From an uncultured Rhodospirillales bacterium (GTDB taxonomy: Bacteria; Pseudomonadota; Alphaproteobacteria; Acetobacterales; Acetobacteraceae), in assembly GCA_903928045.1 (NCBI GenBank), contig CAIYPH010000518.1, positions 1 through 14,070 on the forward strand: a DNA stretch of 14,070 nucleotides, in the 5' to 3' direction. This document shows positions 8,034 to 14,070 of the stretch, one piece after another. Made by a program: the position numbers and the translations under genes. The notes beneath the pieces were generated by a model. That model was not told the DNA's origin. It was given only the letters and a program-made list of their open reading frames with translations, and made no database searches. Position 1 is the first letter of the stretch. The number at the start of each line of letters is the position of its first letter.

Positions 8034-8061
8034 AGCGGCTCCTTTTCCAAAACAAGCCGCT
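8034..8061. terminator. Short hairpin between convergent genes, degenerate relative of the repeat family
   Basis: AGCGGCT (8034-8040) pairs with AGCCGCT (8055-8061), with TTTT and AAAA facing each other inside the loop. It sits in the 44-bp gap between two converging genes, a natural place for a bidirectional terminator. Its layout (GGCT-C-CTTTTCCAAAA-C-AAGCC, then TTCCTTC) resembles the right-hand hairpin and tail of the composite repeat at 6481-6514, so it may be a decayed copy. Confidence 0.5.
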
Positions 8062-8066
8062 TCCTT

Positions 8067-8840
8067 CTACCTCCCCACAAACTTCGGCTTCCGCTTCTCA
8101 CGGAACGCCGCCACCCCCTCCTTGTGATCGACCGTCTGGTTCAGTTGCGGCTGCACCATCGCCTCCATGTCGAGGAAATCCTCGAGGCTGACGGAGGTGG
8201 CCATGTGGAACAGCTTCTTGGCGAGCCCGAGCGTGAAGGTCGGCCCCTCCGCCATTTCCTCGGCCAGTTCCATGGTGCGTGCCATCAGCTCGTCATCCGG
8301 CACCACGTGATTGACCAGCCCCAGGCTCAGCGCCTCCGCCGCCTTCACCATGCGCGCGGTGAAAACCAGCTCCTTCGCCCGGTTCATCCCCAGGCGCCGC
8401 GTGAGATACCAGATCGCCCCGCCATCCGGCCCCAGGCCGATGCGCTTGAACACCTGAGAGAAAATGGCGGTCTCCGATGCCACCACCAGGTCACACCCCA
8501 GCACCAGCGACCAGCCGATGCCAACCGCATGGCCGCGCACCGCGGCGATCACCGGCTTCTCGATGGCGTGCAGCAGCCGCATATAGGTGTGGCTCAGTCG
8601 CTGCAGCCGCTGCCGCGCCGCCCGCAGATCCGCGCCGCCCATGCGGTCGACATCCGCACCGGTGCAGAACGCCTCCCCCGCCCCGGTCAACACGATCGCC
8701 CGCACTTGGTCATCGAACCGCACGGCCTGCAGATGCGCGATCAGCCCCTCCCGCATCTCCACCGTCAACGCGTTCTTCTTTTCCGGCCGGTTGAGCGTGA
8801 TGGTGGCGATGGCGCCTGATATCGTGAGGTTGACCGTCAT
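8067..8840 (-). CDS. Crotonase-fold enoyl-CoA hydratase/isomerase family protein (isomerase-like)
   Basis: 257 residues, normal for the family. Seen: LNRPEKKNAL at 16-25, FCTGAD at 58-63 (first oxyanion-hole segment), GHAVGIGWSLVLGCDLV at 103-119 (second), and FKRIGLGPDGG at 131-141. The two catalytic glutamates of classical hydratases are absent: their positions fall on S111 and F131. An aspartate, D139 in GPDGG, sits where PaaG-type isomerases carry their catalytic Asp. This favours double-bond isomerisation or another acyl-CoA reaction over hydration. The start at 8840 is preferred because GGGAG (8848-8852) lies 7 bases upstream and the fold begins there; upstream in-frame starts overlap the divergent flavoprotein gene. 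It is divergent from the nitronate monooxygenase/acyl-CoA dehydrogenase pair. Confidence 0.88.
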   Translation of the reverse strand: MTVNLTISGAIATITLNRPEKKNALTVEMREGLIAHLQAVRFDDQVRAIVLTGAGEAFCTGADVDRMGGADLRAARQRLQRLSHTYMRLLHAIEKPVIAAVRGHAVGIGWSLVLGCDLVVASETAIFSQVFKRIGLGPDGGAIWYLTRRLGMNRAKELVFTARMVKAAEALSLGLVNHVVPDDELMARTMELAEEMAEGPTFTLGLAKKLFHMATSVSLEDFLDMEAMVQPQLNQTVDHKEGVAAFREKRKPKFVGR

Positions 8841-8958
8841 GTCGTTGCTCCCTGTTTGCGGCGAGGATGCCCGCCCGCGCGCCGGCATGGAACCCCCCGG
8901 TTGACGCAACCCACCCCGCCCGGCACCGTTCGCCCAACAACACAGAGGAATACGTCCC
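8841..8958. promoter_or_regulatory. Divergent intergenic region (118 bp) with a small inverted repeat
   Basis: This gap should carry promoters for the crotonase-family gene (leftward) and the flavoprotein operon (rightward). Seen: TTGACG at 8901-8906, a possible -35 for the rightward unit with only a weak -10 match 17 bases on, embedded in the inverted repeat GGTTG-ACG-CAACC at 8899-8911. Ribosome sites for both genes are present: GGGAG on the minus strand at 8848-8852 and AGAGGA at about 8943-8948. The promoter call is weak; the regulatory role rests on position. Confidence 0.4.
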
Positions 8959-9924
8959 ATGCCGGTGCCCCACGCGCTCAGCGGATCGCGGCTGCCGGTG
9001 ATCGCCGCGCCGATGTTCATCGTTTCCGGGCAGGAGTTGGTCATCGCCGAGAGCCGCGCCGGCATTTGCGGCTCCTTCCCCGCGCTGAACGCTCGCCCGC
9101 AGGAGACCTTCGATGACTGGCTGACGGCGATCGAAGCCGGGCTCGCCGGCACCGGGGCGCCCTACGCGGTCAACCTCGTCGCCCATGCCTCCAATGACCG
9201 GCTGGAGGGCGATCTCGAGACCTGCGTGCGCCACAAGGTGCCGCTCCTGCTCACCAGCCTGCAAAAGCCGGGCGACGTGGTGAAGGCCGCCCACACCTAT
9301 GGCGGCCTCGTGTTCCATGACGTGATCTCCCTCCGCCACGCCGAGAAGGCGATCGAGCAGGGGGTGGACGGCCTGATCCTCGTCTGCGCCGGCGCCGGCG
9401 GCCATGGCGGCGCGCTCTCCCCCTTCGCCCTGCTCGCCGAAGTCCGCCGCATCTATTCCGGCACCATCGTGCTGGCCGGCGCGATTTCCACCGGCGAGCA
9501 TATCCTCGCCGCCCAGGCGATGGGGGCCGATCTCGTCTACATGGGCACCCGCTTCATCGCCACCACCGAGGCCAACGCGGTGGCGCCCTACAAGCAGATG
9601 ATCGTCGAGTCAGGCGCCCGCGAGGTCACCTACACCAACCTGTTCTCCGGCGTGCACGGCAACTACCTCAGCCGCAGCATCGCCGCCGCCGGGCTCGATC
9701 CCGCCAACCTGCCCGCCCCCGAGCCAGGCCGCACCTACGTCGCCGGCCACAAGCGCGAGAAGCCGAAAGCCTGGCGCGATATCTGGGGCGCCGGCCAAGG
9801 CGTCGGCGGGATTGATTCGGTGCTCCCGGTGGCCGAATGTATTGACCGGCTGGAGCGGGAATACCGCGCCGCCTGCGCCAGAATGACGTGCCTGATGCAA
9901 ACCAACGGGAGGGCGACACCATGA
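8959..9924 (+). CDS. Nitronate monooxygenase / 2-nitropropane dioxygenase-family FMN enzyme
   Basis: 321 residues, a TIM-barrel flavoprotein of the usual length. Members oxidise alkyl nitronates; other relatives act on enoyl-CoA or have unknown roles. Seen: an N-terminal PVIAAPMF at 13-20, VNLVAHASNDR at 71-81, the active-site motif AGAGGHGG at 144-151 with the conserved histidine H149, the phosphate-binding GAISTG at 174-179, and GADLVYMGTRF at 189-199. An AGAGGA ribosome site precedes the ATG. The stop overlaps the acyl-CoA dehydrogenase start by 4 bases. Pairing with acyl-CoA enzymes is common in genomes and hints at a role in acyl-CoA metabolism rather than nitronate detoxification alone, but this is inference. 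Confidence 0.88.
   Translation: MPVPHALSGSRLPVIAAPMFIVSGQELVIAESRAGICGSFPALNARPQETFDDWLTAIEAGLAGTGAPYAVNLVAHASNDRLEGDLETCVRHKVPLLLTSLQKPGDVVKAAHTYGGLVFHDVISLRHAEKAIEQGVDGLILVCAGAGGHGGALSPFALLAEVRRIYSGTIVLAGAISTGEHILAAQAMGADLVYMGTRFIATTEANAVAPYKQMIVESGAREVTYTNLFSGVHGNYLSRSIAAAGLDPANLPAPEPGRTYVAGHKREKPKAWRDIWGAGQGVGGIDSVLPVAECIDRLEREYRAACARMTCLMQTNGRATP
9907..9912 (+). promoter_or_regulatory. Shine-Dalgarno site (GGGAGG) for the acyl-CoA dehydrogenase
   Basis: GGGAGG lies 8 bases before the ATG at 9921, inside the end of the upstream coding sequence. It favours 9921 over the earlier in-frame ATG at 9888. Confidence 0.65.
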
Positions 9925-11087
9925 GCGCTGCCAAGGACCTGACACTCGCCGAGATCGACGCGCTGGACGATCACGCCTTCCGCATGCATGTGCGCAGCTG
10001 GGTCGAGGCCAACTACCCGCCCGACCTGCGCAACCCGCCGAGCCGGCTGCATTTCAGCGAAACCAAGGTCTGGTACCACATGCTCTCCCGCCGCGGCTGG
10101 CTCGCCCCCGGCTGGCCGCGCCAGTATGGCGGCATGGGCCTCCCCGCCGCCCGCCAGCTCATCATGATCGAGGAATTCCAGCGCCACGGCTGCGCCCGCA
10201 ACAACGACATGGGCGTCTCCATGCTCGGCCCGCTCCTCATCCGCTACGGCACCGAGGAGCAGAAGGCCCATTTCCTGCCGAAAATCATCACCGGCGAGCA
10301 CATCTGGTGCCAGGGCTACTCCGAGCCCAACGCCGGGTCCGACCTCGCGAACCTCCGCACCGAGGCGGTGCTCGATGGCGACCACTGGGTGGTCAACGGC
10401 CAGAAAATCTGGACCTCCCTGGCGATGGACGCCAACTGGATCTTCCTCCTCGTCCGCACCAACAAAACCGCCAAGAAGCAGGAGGGCATCTCCTTCCTCC
10501 TCGTCGAAATGGACAGCCCCGGCATCACCGTCCGCCCCATCCGCAACCTCGATATGGGCGACGAGTTCTGCGAAACCTTCTTCGACAACGTCCGCGTCCC
10601 CCGCCACAACCTGGTCGGCAACATCGATCAGGGCTGGACCATGGCGAAAACCCTCCTGGGCTTCGAGCGCATCGGCATCGGCTCGCCCCGCCAGTCCTCC
10701 TACGCCCTCAAGCGCCTGAAAATCCTCGCCGAACACGCCGGCGCCATGGAAGACCCCATGTTCGCCGAGCGCTACACCCGCCTGCGCATGGATCTCGCCG
10801 ACCACAACACCCTCTACCAGGTCTTCGCCGACCGCGTCCGCCGCGGCGAACCTCTCGGCCAGGACGTCTCGATGCTGAAAATCAACCAGACCGAGCTCTA
10901 CCAGCGCATCACCGAGGCGATGCTGGACGTCGCCGGCGAGGAATCCGCCCTCTTCGGCACCATCGGCGGCAACCGCGACCTCAACCCCGCCGGCCAGTTC
11001 ATCCAATCCCGCCCGGCCTCCATCTACGGCGGTTCCAACGAAATCCAGCGCAATGTGATTGCCAAGAACGTGCTGGAATTGCCGTAA
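9921..11087 (+). CDS. Acyl-CoA dehydrogenase family protein
   Basis: 388 residues, a complete acyl-CoA dehydrogenase that introduces an alpha-beta double bond into an acyl-CoA using FAD. Seen: an N-terminal helical domain with GWPRQYGGMGL at 64-74; the middle beta domain with YSEPNAGSDLANL at 133-145 and the GQKIWTS strand at 160-166; and a C-terminal helical domain with LLGFERIGIGSPRQ from 245 and IYGGSNEIQRN at 368-378. The MCAD-type catalytic glutamate position is a glycine (the second G of YGGSNE). E249 in GFER lies where isovaleryl-type enzymes keep their base, so it is the likely catalytic residue. Cyclic or branched acyl substrates are possible. The gene is coupled to the flavoprotein gene by ATGA, and a hairpin repeat begins three bases after its stop. 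Confidence 0.92.
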   Translation: MSAAKDLTLAEIDALDDHAFRMHVRSWVEANYPPDLRNPPSRLHFSETKVWYHMLSRRGWLAPGWPRQYGGMGLPAARQLIMIEEFQRHGCARNNDMGVSMLGPLLIRYGTEEQKAHFLPKIITGEHIWCQGYSEPNAGSDLANLRTEAVLDGDHWVVNGQKIWTSLAMDANWIFLLVRTNKTAKKQEGISFLLVEMDSPGITVRPIRNLDMGDEFCETFFDNVRVPRHNLVGNIDQGWTMAKTLLGFERIGIGSPRQSSYALKRLKILAEHAGAMEDPMFAERYTRLRMDLADHNTLYQVFADRVRRGEPLGQDVSMLKINQTELYQRITEAMLDVAGEESALFGTIGGNRDLNPAGQFIQSRPASIYGGSNEIQRNVIAKNVLELP

Positions 11088-11089
11088 GT

Positions 11090-11250
11090 AGGAAGGAAGC
11101 GCTTCTTTTTTGAAAAAAAGAAGCAAAAAACTTCTGACGGTTTGGTGGGTACCGCTCCCACCTATCCGAGGGGTGTACGCCAACGGCATGGATGGACCAA
11201 AAAGTTTTTTGGTTCTTTTTGTTGACAAAAAGAACATCCTTCCTTCCCCA
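11090..11250 (+). repeat. Composite hairpin repeat, copy 2 (after acyl-CoA dehydrogenase gene)
   Basis: A nested inverted structure. Outer GGAAGGAA (from 11091) faces TTCCTTCC near 11240-11247. A small hairpin lies at 11101-11124 (GCTTCTTTTTT facing AAAAAAAGAAGC). Arms CAAAAAACTT (11124-11133) and AAGTTTTTTG (11202-11211) bracket a core of about 70 bp holding GGTGTACGCCAACGGCATGG. A perfect 11-bp hairpin lies at 11212-11235 (GTTCTTTTTGT, loop TG). By eye it is about 90% identical over 150 bp to the copy at 13776. It fills most of the 195-bp gap before the next gene; the remaining 11251-11282 holds only the ribosome site. Likely a 3' RNA structure or terminator; mobility is not shown. Confidence 0.85.
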
Positions 11251-11270
11251 GCTAAACTGACCTCTGCCCC

Positions 11271-11275
11271 AGGAG
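11271..11275 (+). promoter_or_regulatory. Shine-Dalgarno site (AGGAG) supporting a GTG start
   Basis: AGGAG lies 7 bases before the GTG at 11283. The reading frame has no better upstream start outside the repeat, so this site supports the GTG. Confidence 0.65.
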
Positions 11276-11282
11276 CCCCCCC

Positions 11283-13766
11283 GTGAGCGGCACCAATTTC
11301 ACCGCCGCCAACCAGTCCGATCTCGCCGCCGCCCTGGCCACGATCCTGGCCGAGGCAGCGCCGCTCGGCGCCCGGCCCGCCGCCTACACCATCACATTGA
11401 CCGCGAGTTTCACCATCGCCGGCACCCTCGCCGTCGCCATCCCCGGCATCGGCGCCAGCGTGACCATCGCCAACCAGGGCCATGTCATCGCCGGCCCCGG
11501 CGGCCTCGCCGTCAGCGGCCCCGGCCGCGTCGTGCTCGCCGGCAACAACATCTTCACCGGCGGCATCGCCTTCTCCTCCGGCACCCTCGAACTCGCCGCC
11601 CAGGGCGCCGCCGGCTCCGGCGCCATCATCGCGTCCGGCGGGGTCGGCTCGGATCAGGTTCTGCAGATCGACGGCACGCTGTTGCCGATCAACCGCATCA
11701 CCGCGACGCCGCAGGGTTTCTACAGCGGCAATGCGGCAACCAGCTATTTCCGCATTGACCTGCCCGCCATCCAGACAACCCTGACATCCGGCACCCAAGA
11801 CCCCGCCAGCGGCTTGTTCGCCCTCACCGCGGGCCCCAACGGCCCGGCGCTCGAAGCCAACTGGGCGGTCAACGCACTGACGCCGATCATCGGCGACGGC
11901 CAGGGCGGCATGATGATCGATGCCGGCACCGTCTTCGAACCGCGCCACGCCGTGACCGTGTGGGGCGCCGGTGGCGGGTATTTCGGCATGGCGTTCGATG
12001 ACAGCCTGCGCAATGACACCGTGCAGACTGCCATCGCCGATCCGCTCAACGCCGGCATCATCGCGGGGGTGGCGACGCCGTTCCTGGTGAACGGGCCGAT
12101 CGTGCCGGCCTATCCCGCCGGAACCATCGAGGCGATCATGACCACCGGGGCCGCGGTGCTGCTGCCGGATACGACGACCGCGCTGATCGACAATGCGGTG
12201 GGCAGCGCGAGTGTCATCGGCGGCGGGGCGGACGGGCAATTGGTGCTGGCGGGCACGGGCGGGCTGATCTTCCTGGCCGGCACGGGGCGCGGCTCGGTGA
12301 TCGCCGGTGGCGGCAACAATGCGATTTTCATCGAGCCCGGCGCCGGCAGCCAGTATGTCGACCTTGGCGCGGGGAATGACACGGTGGTGGCCACCGGCGG
12401 CATCGACACCATCTCCGCCGGGCGCGGCCACAACGCCATCTGGCTCGGCGCCGCCGCCGCCAGCGTCATCGCCGAGGGCGACGACACCATCATCGGCGCC
12501 GCCGGCGCCGCCACCATCGATGCCACCAAAGGCATCGTCCCCGCCAACGTCATGGCCTGGCTCGGCACCGGCGGTACCGTGTTCAACGGCGGCATGGGCA
12601 ACAGCACCATCATCAGCGCCAGCGGCGCCGACAGTATTTCAACCGCAGGCGGCGCCTCGCAGATCTGGCTCGGCAGCCAGCCGGAAAGCGTGAGTTCGGC
12701 CGGCGCCGACACCATCGTGGCCGGCAGCGCCGCCGATACCGTGAGCGTTTCTGGTAGCGCGGCGATCTTTGGCGGCGCCGCCTCTCTGAGCGTGCAGGGC
12801 GGCAACTCCACCTCCGTCACCCCGACCGTGATTGCCGGCGCCGGCAACACCACGGTGAGCGGCTATGCGGAGGTGTTCGGCGGCGCCGGCCGCCTGATCT
12901 ATTCCGCCGGCTACCGCGCCTACGGCACCATCATCGGCGGCAGCGGCCCCGAAGTCGTCACCGGCGCGGCCCTGATGTCGGCCGGCACCGGCAATCTCGT
13001 CTTCACCAACCCCACCGCCGCCCTGCTTGTCACCAACCCCGCCGGGAATGCCACCGTCAACAGCGGCGGGCAGGGCAGCGCCCTGCTGCTCTACGCCAAC
13101 GGCAACACCACCTATCGCGGCGGCGACGGTGGAACCGGCCAGGGCAGCTACTCCCTTTCGGCCTGGGGCGCGGACACCATCATCGGCCAGTCCGGCCACC
13201 TGACCATCCCGCTCGCCGTCAACGCCCTCATCACCGGCAGCCCCGGCGGCAACAACGCCATCACCGTCGGCGGCGCCTGCACCGTGACGGGCGGCGGCAA
13301 CGGCGATGTCATTACCCTCACCAATTTGGCGCCGACCTTTTATACGCCGGGTTACGGATACATCGAGCCAACGACCTTCGCCATGGCGGGCACTGGCGCG
13401 GAGACCATCAACGCCGCCGCTTTCAACGGCCTGGCCGGCCTCACCGCCGGCACCGGCCCGGACGTCCTGATCGCCGGAATTGAGCTCACCTCGCTGGTCG
13501 CCGGCAGCGGCGCCGATACCCTGATCGGCCAAGGCGGCGGCACCCAATACTATTTCACCGCCGGCAACGCCAACCAGGACCTCATCGAAAACTTCTACCT
13601 CGCCCAGCCCCAGGCGATCCACCTCACCGGCTTCCCCTCGGGCGAAAACATCCACGCGCTCGCCCACGCCACCACCCTCAACGGCAGCGAAGTGCTCACC
13701 CTGTCGGACGGCACCGTGCTGACTTTTCAGGGTGTTACTGGCCTGACGCCGGAGAACTTCGCCTGA
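11283..13766 (+). CDS. Glycine-rich beta-strand repeat protein, probable type I secretion substrate
   Basis: 827 residues, GTG start. No N-terminal signal peptide or membrane helix is visible. Residues about 78-111 (GPGRVVLAGNNIFTGG...SGTLEL) resemble the autotransporter-associated beta-strand repeat. From about 310 onward the chain is Gly/Ala/Asn/Thr-rich with loose RTX-like turns such as LGAGNDTVV (361-369), AGADTIVAG (473-481), WGADTIIG (628-635) and GSGADTLIG (741-749). They are spaced irregularly, so calcium-binding beta-roll capacity is probably modest. The last 60 residues (DLIENF...LTLSDGTVLTFQGVTGLTPENFA) have the look of type I secretion C-termini in alphaproteobacterial haemolysin-like proteins. 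No autotransporter barrel and no ABC exporter genes are present. A surface or matrix role is likely; a specific function cannot be given. It is flanked by direct copies of the hairpin repeat. Confidence 0.82.
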   Translation: MSGTNFTAANQSDLAAALATILAEAAPLGARPAAYTITLTASFTIAGTLAVAIPGIGASVTIANQGHVIAGPGGLAVSGPGRVVLAGNNIFTGGIAFSSGTLELAAQGAAGSGAIIASGGVGSDQVLQIDGTLLPINRITATPQGFYSGNAATSYFRIDLPAIQTTLTSGTQDPASGLFALTAGPNGPALEANWAVNALTPIIGDGQGGMMIDAGTVFEPRHAVTVWGAGGGYFGMAFDDSLRNDTVQTAIADPLNAGIIAGVATPFLVNGPIVPAYPAGTIEAIMTTGAAVLLPDTTTALIDNAVGSASVIGGGADGQLVLAGTGGLIFLAGTGRGSVIAGGGNNAIFIEPGAGSQYVDLGAGNDTVVATGGIDTISAGRGHNAIWLGAAAASVIAEGDDTIIGAAGAATIDATKGIVPANVMAWLGTGGTVFNGGMGNSTIISASGADSISTAGGASQIWLGSQPESVSSAGADTIVAGSAADTVSVSGSAAIFGGAASLSVQGGNSTSVTPTVIAGAGNTTVSGYAEVFGGAGRLIYSAGYRAYGTIIGGSGPEVVTGAALMSAGTGNLVFTNPTAALLVTNPAGNATVNSGGQGSALLLYANGNTTYRGGDGGTGQGSYSLSAWGADTIIGQSGHLTIPLAVNALITGSPGGNNAITVGGACTVTGGGNGDVITLTNLAPTFYTPGYGYIEPTTFAMAGTGAETINAAAFNGLAGLTAGTGPDVLIAGIELTSLVAGSGADTLIGQGGGTQYYFTAGNANQDLIENFYLAQPQAIHLTGFPSGENIHALAHATTLNGSEVLTLSDGTVLTFQGVTGLTPENFA

Positions 13767-13775
13767 GGCCCGGTG

Positions 13776-13948
13776 CAGGAAGGCAAGCAAGCGCTTCTTT
13801 TTTGAAAAAAAGAAGCAAAAAACTTCTAACCGTTTGGTGTGTGCTGCTCCCACCTATTCGCGGGGTGTACGCCAACGGCATGGATGGATCAAAAAGTTTT
13901 TTTGGTTCTTTTTGTTCACAAAAAGAACACCCTACCTTCCCCCTAAAA
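13776..13948 (+). repeat. Composite hairpin repeat, copy 3 (after the repeat-protein gene)
   Basis: Same orientation and order of parts as the copy at 11090: AGGAAGG at the left edge, the small hairpin at 13793-13816, the arm AAAAAACTT, a core with GGGGTGTACGCCAACGGCATGG, AAAAAGTTTTTTT, a perfect 11-bp hairpin at 13905-13928 (GTTCTTTTTGT, loop TC), and a CCTACCTTCC tail. Differences from copy 2 are scattered substitutions and one extra T. The loop change (TG to TC) leaves the 11-bp stem intact. It lies between the repeat-protein stop and the converging esterase gene, so it could serve as terminator for both. Confidence 0.85.
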
Positions 13949-13954
13949 CCCCAC

Positions 13955-14070
13955 TCAGCCCGAAGTGCAGCGCCAGTTCTCCGGATCGTTCAGCTCGCCC
14001 TTCCCGCGATACTTCGCCAGCCGCGGATAGGCGAACAGCGGCAGATGATGTTCCACCGGGCTCAGCATCC
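13955..14070 (-). CDS. Tannase/feruloyl esterase family protein, C-terminal tail (5' part outside window)
   Basis: Only the last 37 codons and the TGA stop (13957-13955) are in the window. The tail reads as a short stretch with LPLFAYPRLAKYRGKGELND followed by PENWRC and a few residues. This matches what I know of the C-terminus of secreted tannase/feruloyl esterases: a YP...YxGxG...D..N[WF].C ending with a cysteine that is normally disulfide-bonded. Such enzymes hydrolyse gallate or hydroxycinnamate esters of plant material. It converges on the repeat-protein gene, with the hairpin repeat between them. The call rests on a short tail, so the family is probable and the substrate is open. Confidence 0.62.
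   Translation of the reverse strand, partial: MLSPVEHHLPLFAYPRLAKYRGKGELNDPENWRCTSG

Noticed and set aside
9888..9920. Earlier ATG (9888) for the acyl-CoA dehydrogenase
   Set aside because: It adds 11 residues that sit on the coding end of the flavoprotein. The ATG at 9921 has GGGAGG 8 bases upstream and the typical ATGA overlap.
9735..12431. A minus-strand open frame of 898 codons
   Set aside because: It runs antisense through the flavoprotein end, the whole acyl-CoA dehydrogenase, a hairpin repeat and half of the repeat-protein gene. Its translation is low-complexity (His/Ala/Gly/Asp-rich) with no domain. GC-rich coding DNA commonly gives such shadows.
11283..13766. CRISPR-like or tandem DNA repeat array in the repeat-protein gene
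   Set aside because: The recurring GC-rich strings reflect repeated Gly/Ala/Asp/Thr codons in an open frame. There are no regular repeat units with unique spacers.
12639..13853. A minus-strand open frame of 404 codons
   Set aside because: It is antisense to the repeat protein, begins inside a hairpin repeat, and shows Ala/Gly/Asp-rich composition with no recognisable motif.
11090..13948. Insertion sequence or transposon flanked by the repeats
   Set aside because: There is no transposase or integrase gene between or near the repeats, and no target-site duplication that I can recognise. The element positions fit transcript ends better. Recombination between the copies remains possible and is listed as a finding.

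Overview
The window is strongly GC-rich and densely coded. It has short intergenic gaps, ATGA/TGATG stop-start overlaps, good Shine-Dalgarno sites and codons ending in G or C. The gene families fit an alphaproteobacterium. The AT-rich hairpin repeats after stop codons and the glycine-rich, type I secretion-like repeat protein suggest Acetobacteraceae/Rhodospirillales to me. That placement is inference from gene content, not from a phylogenetic marker.

Layout. (1) 1-1850, minus strand: a compact run of four genes. In transcription order these are a 266-residue protein made of two homologous halves, a DUF1330-like protein, a DOPA 4,5-dioxygenase-like protein and a creatininase-family amidohydrolase that runs off the left edge. 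(2) A 61-bp divergent gap. (3) 1912-6386, plus strand: a tightly coupled four-gene operon. It encodes E1 alpha and E1 beta of an acetoin/pyruvate dehydrogenase-type thiamine diphosphate (ThDP) enzyme, a second ThDP enzyme resembling the acetolactate synthase large subunit, and an SDR oxidoreductase. No E2 or E3 gene is present. (4) A composite hairpin element, then 6545-8022: short-form 6-phosphogluconate dehydrogenase and gluconokinase, overlapping by 4 bp. Together they would take gluconate to 6-phosphogluconate and on to ribulose 5-phosphate. (5) 8067-8840, minus strand: a crotonase-fold protein that looks more like an isomerase than a hydratase. (6) A 118-bp divergent gap, then 8959-11087, plus strand: a nitronate monooxygenase-family flavoprotein overlapping an acyl-CoA dehydrogenase. 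(7) 11283-13766: an 827-residue glycine-rich repeat protein with a type I secretion-like C-terminus. It lies between two copies, about 90% identical by eye, of a 150-170 bp hairpin repeat. (8) At the right edge, minus strand: the C-terminal tail of a probable tannase/feruloyl esterase.

The overall picture is a catabolic neighbourhood for 2-oxo acids or hydroxyketones, sugar acids, acyl-CoAs and possibly plant phenolic esters. Substrates cannot be read from the sequence. The points that most deserve a second look are the E2-less double-ThDP operon, the uncharacterised internally duplicated protein, and the composite hairpin family that sits just after plus-strand stop codons and also brackets the secreted-type repeat gene.
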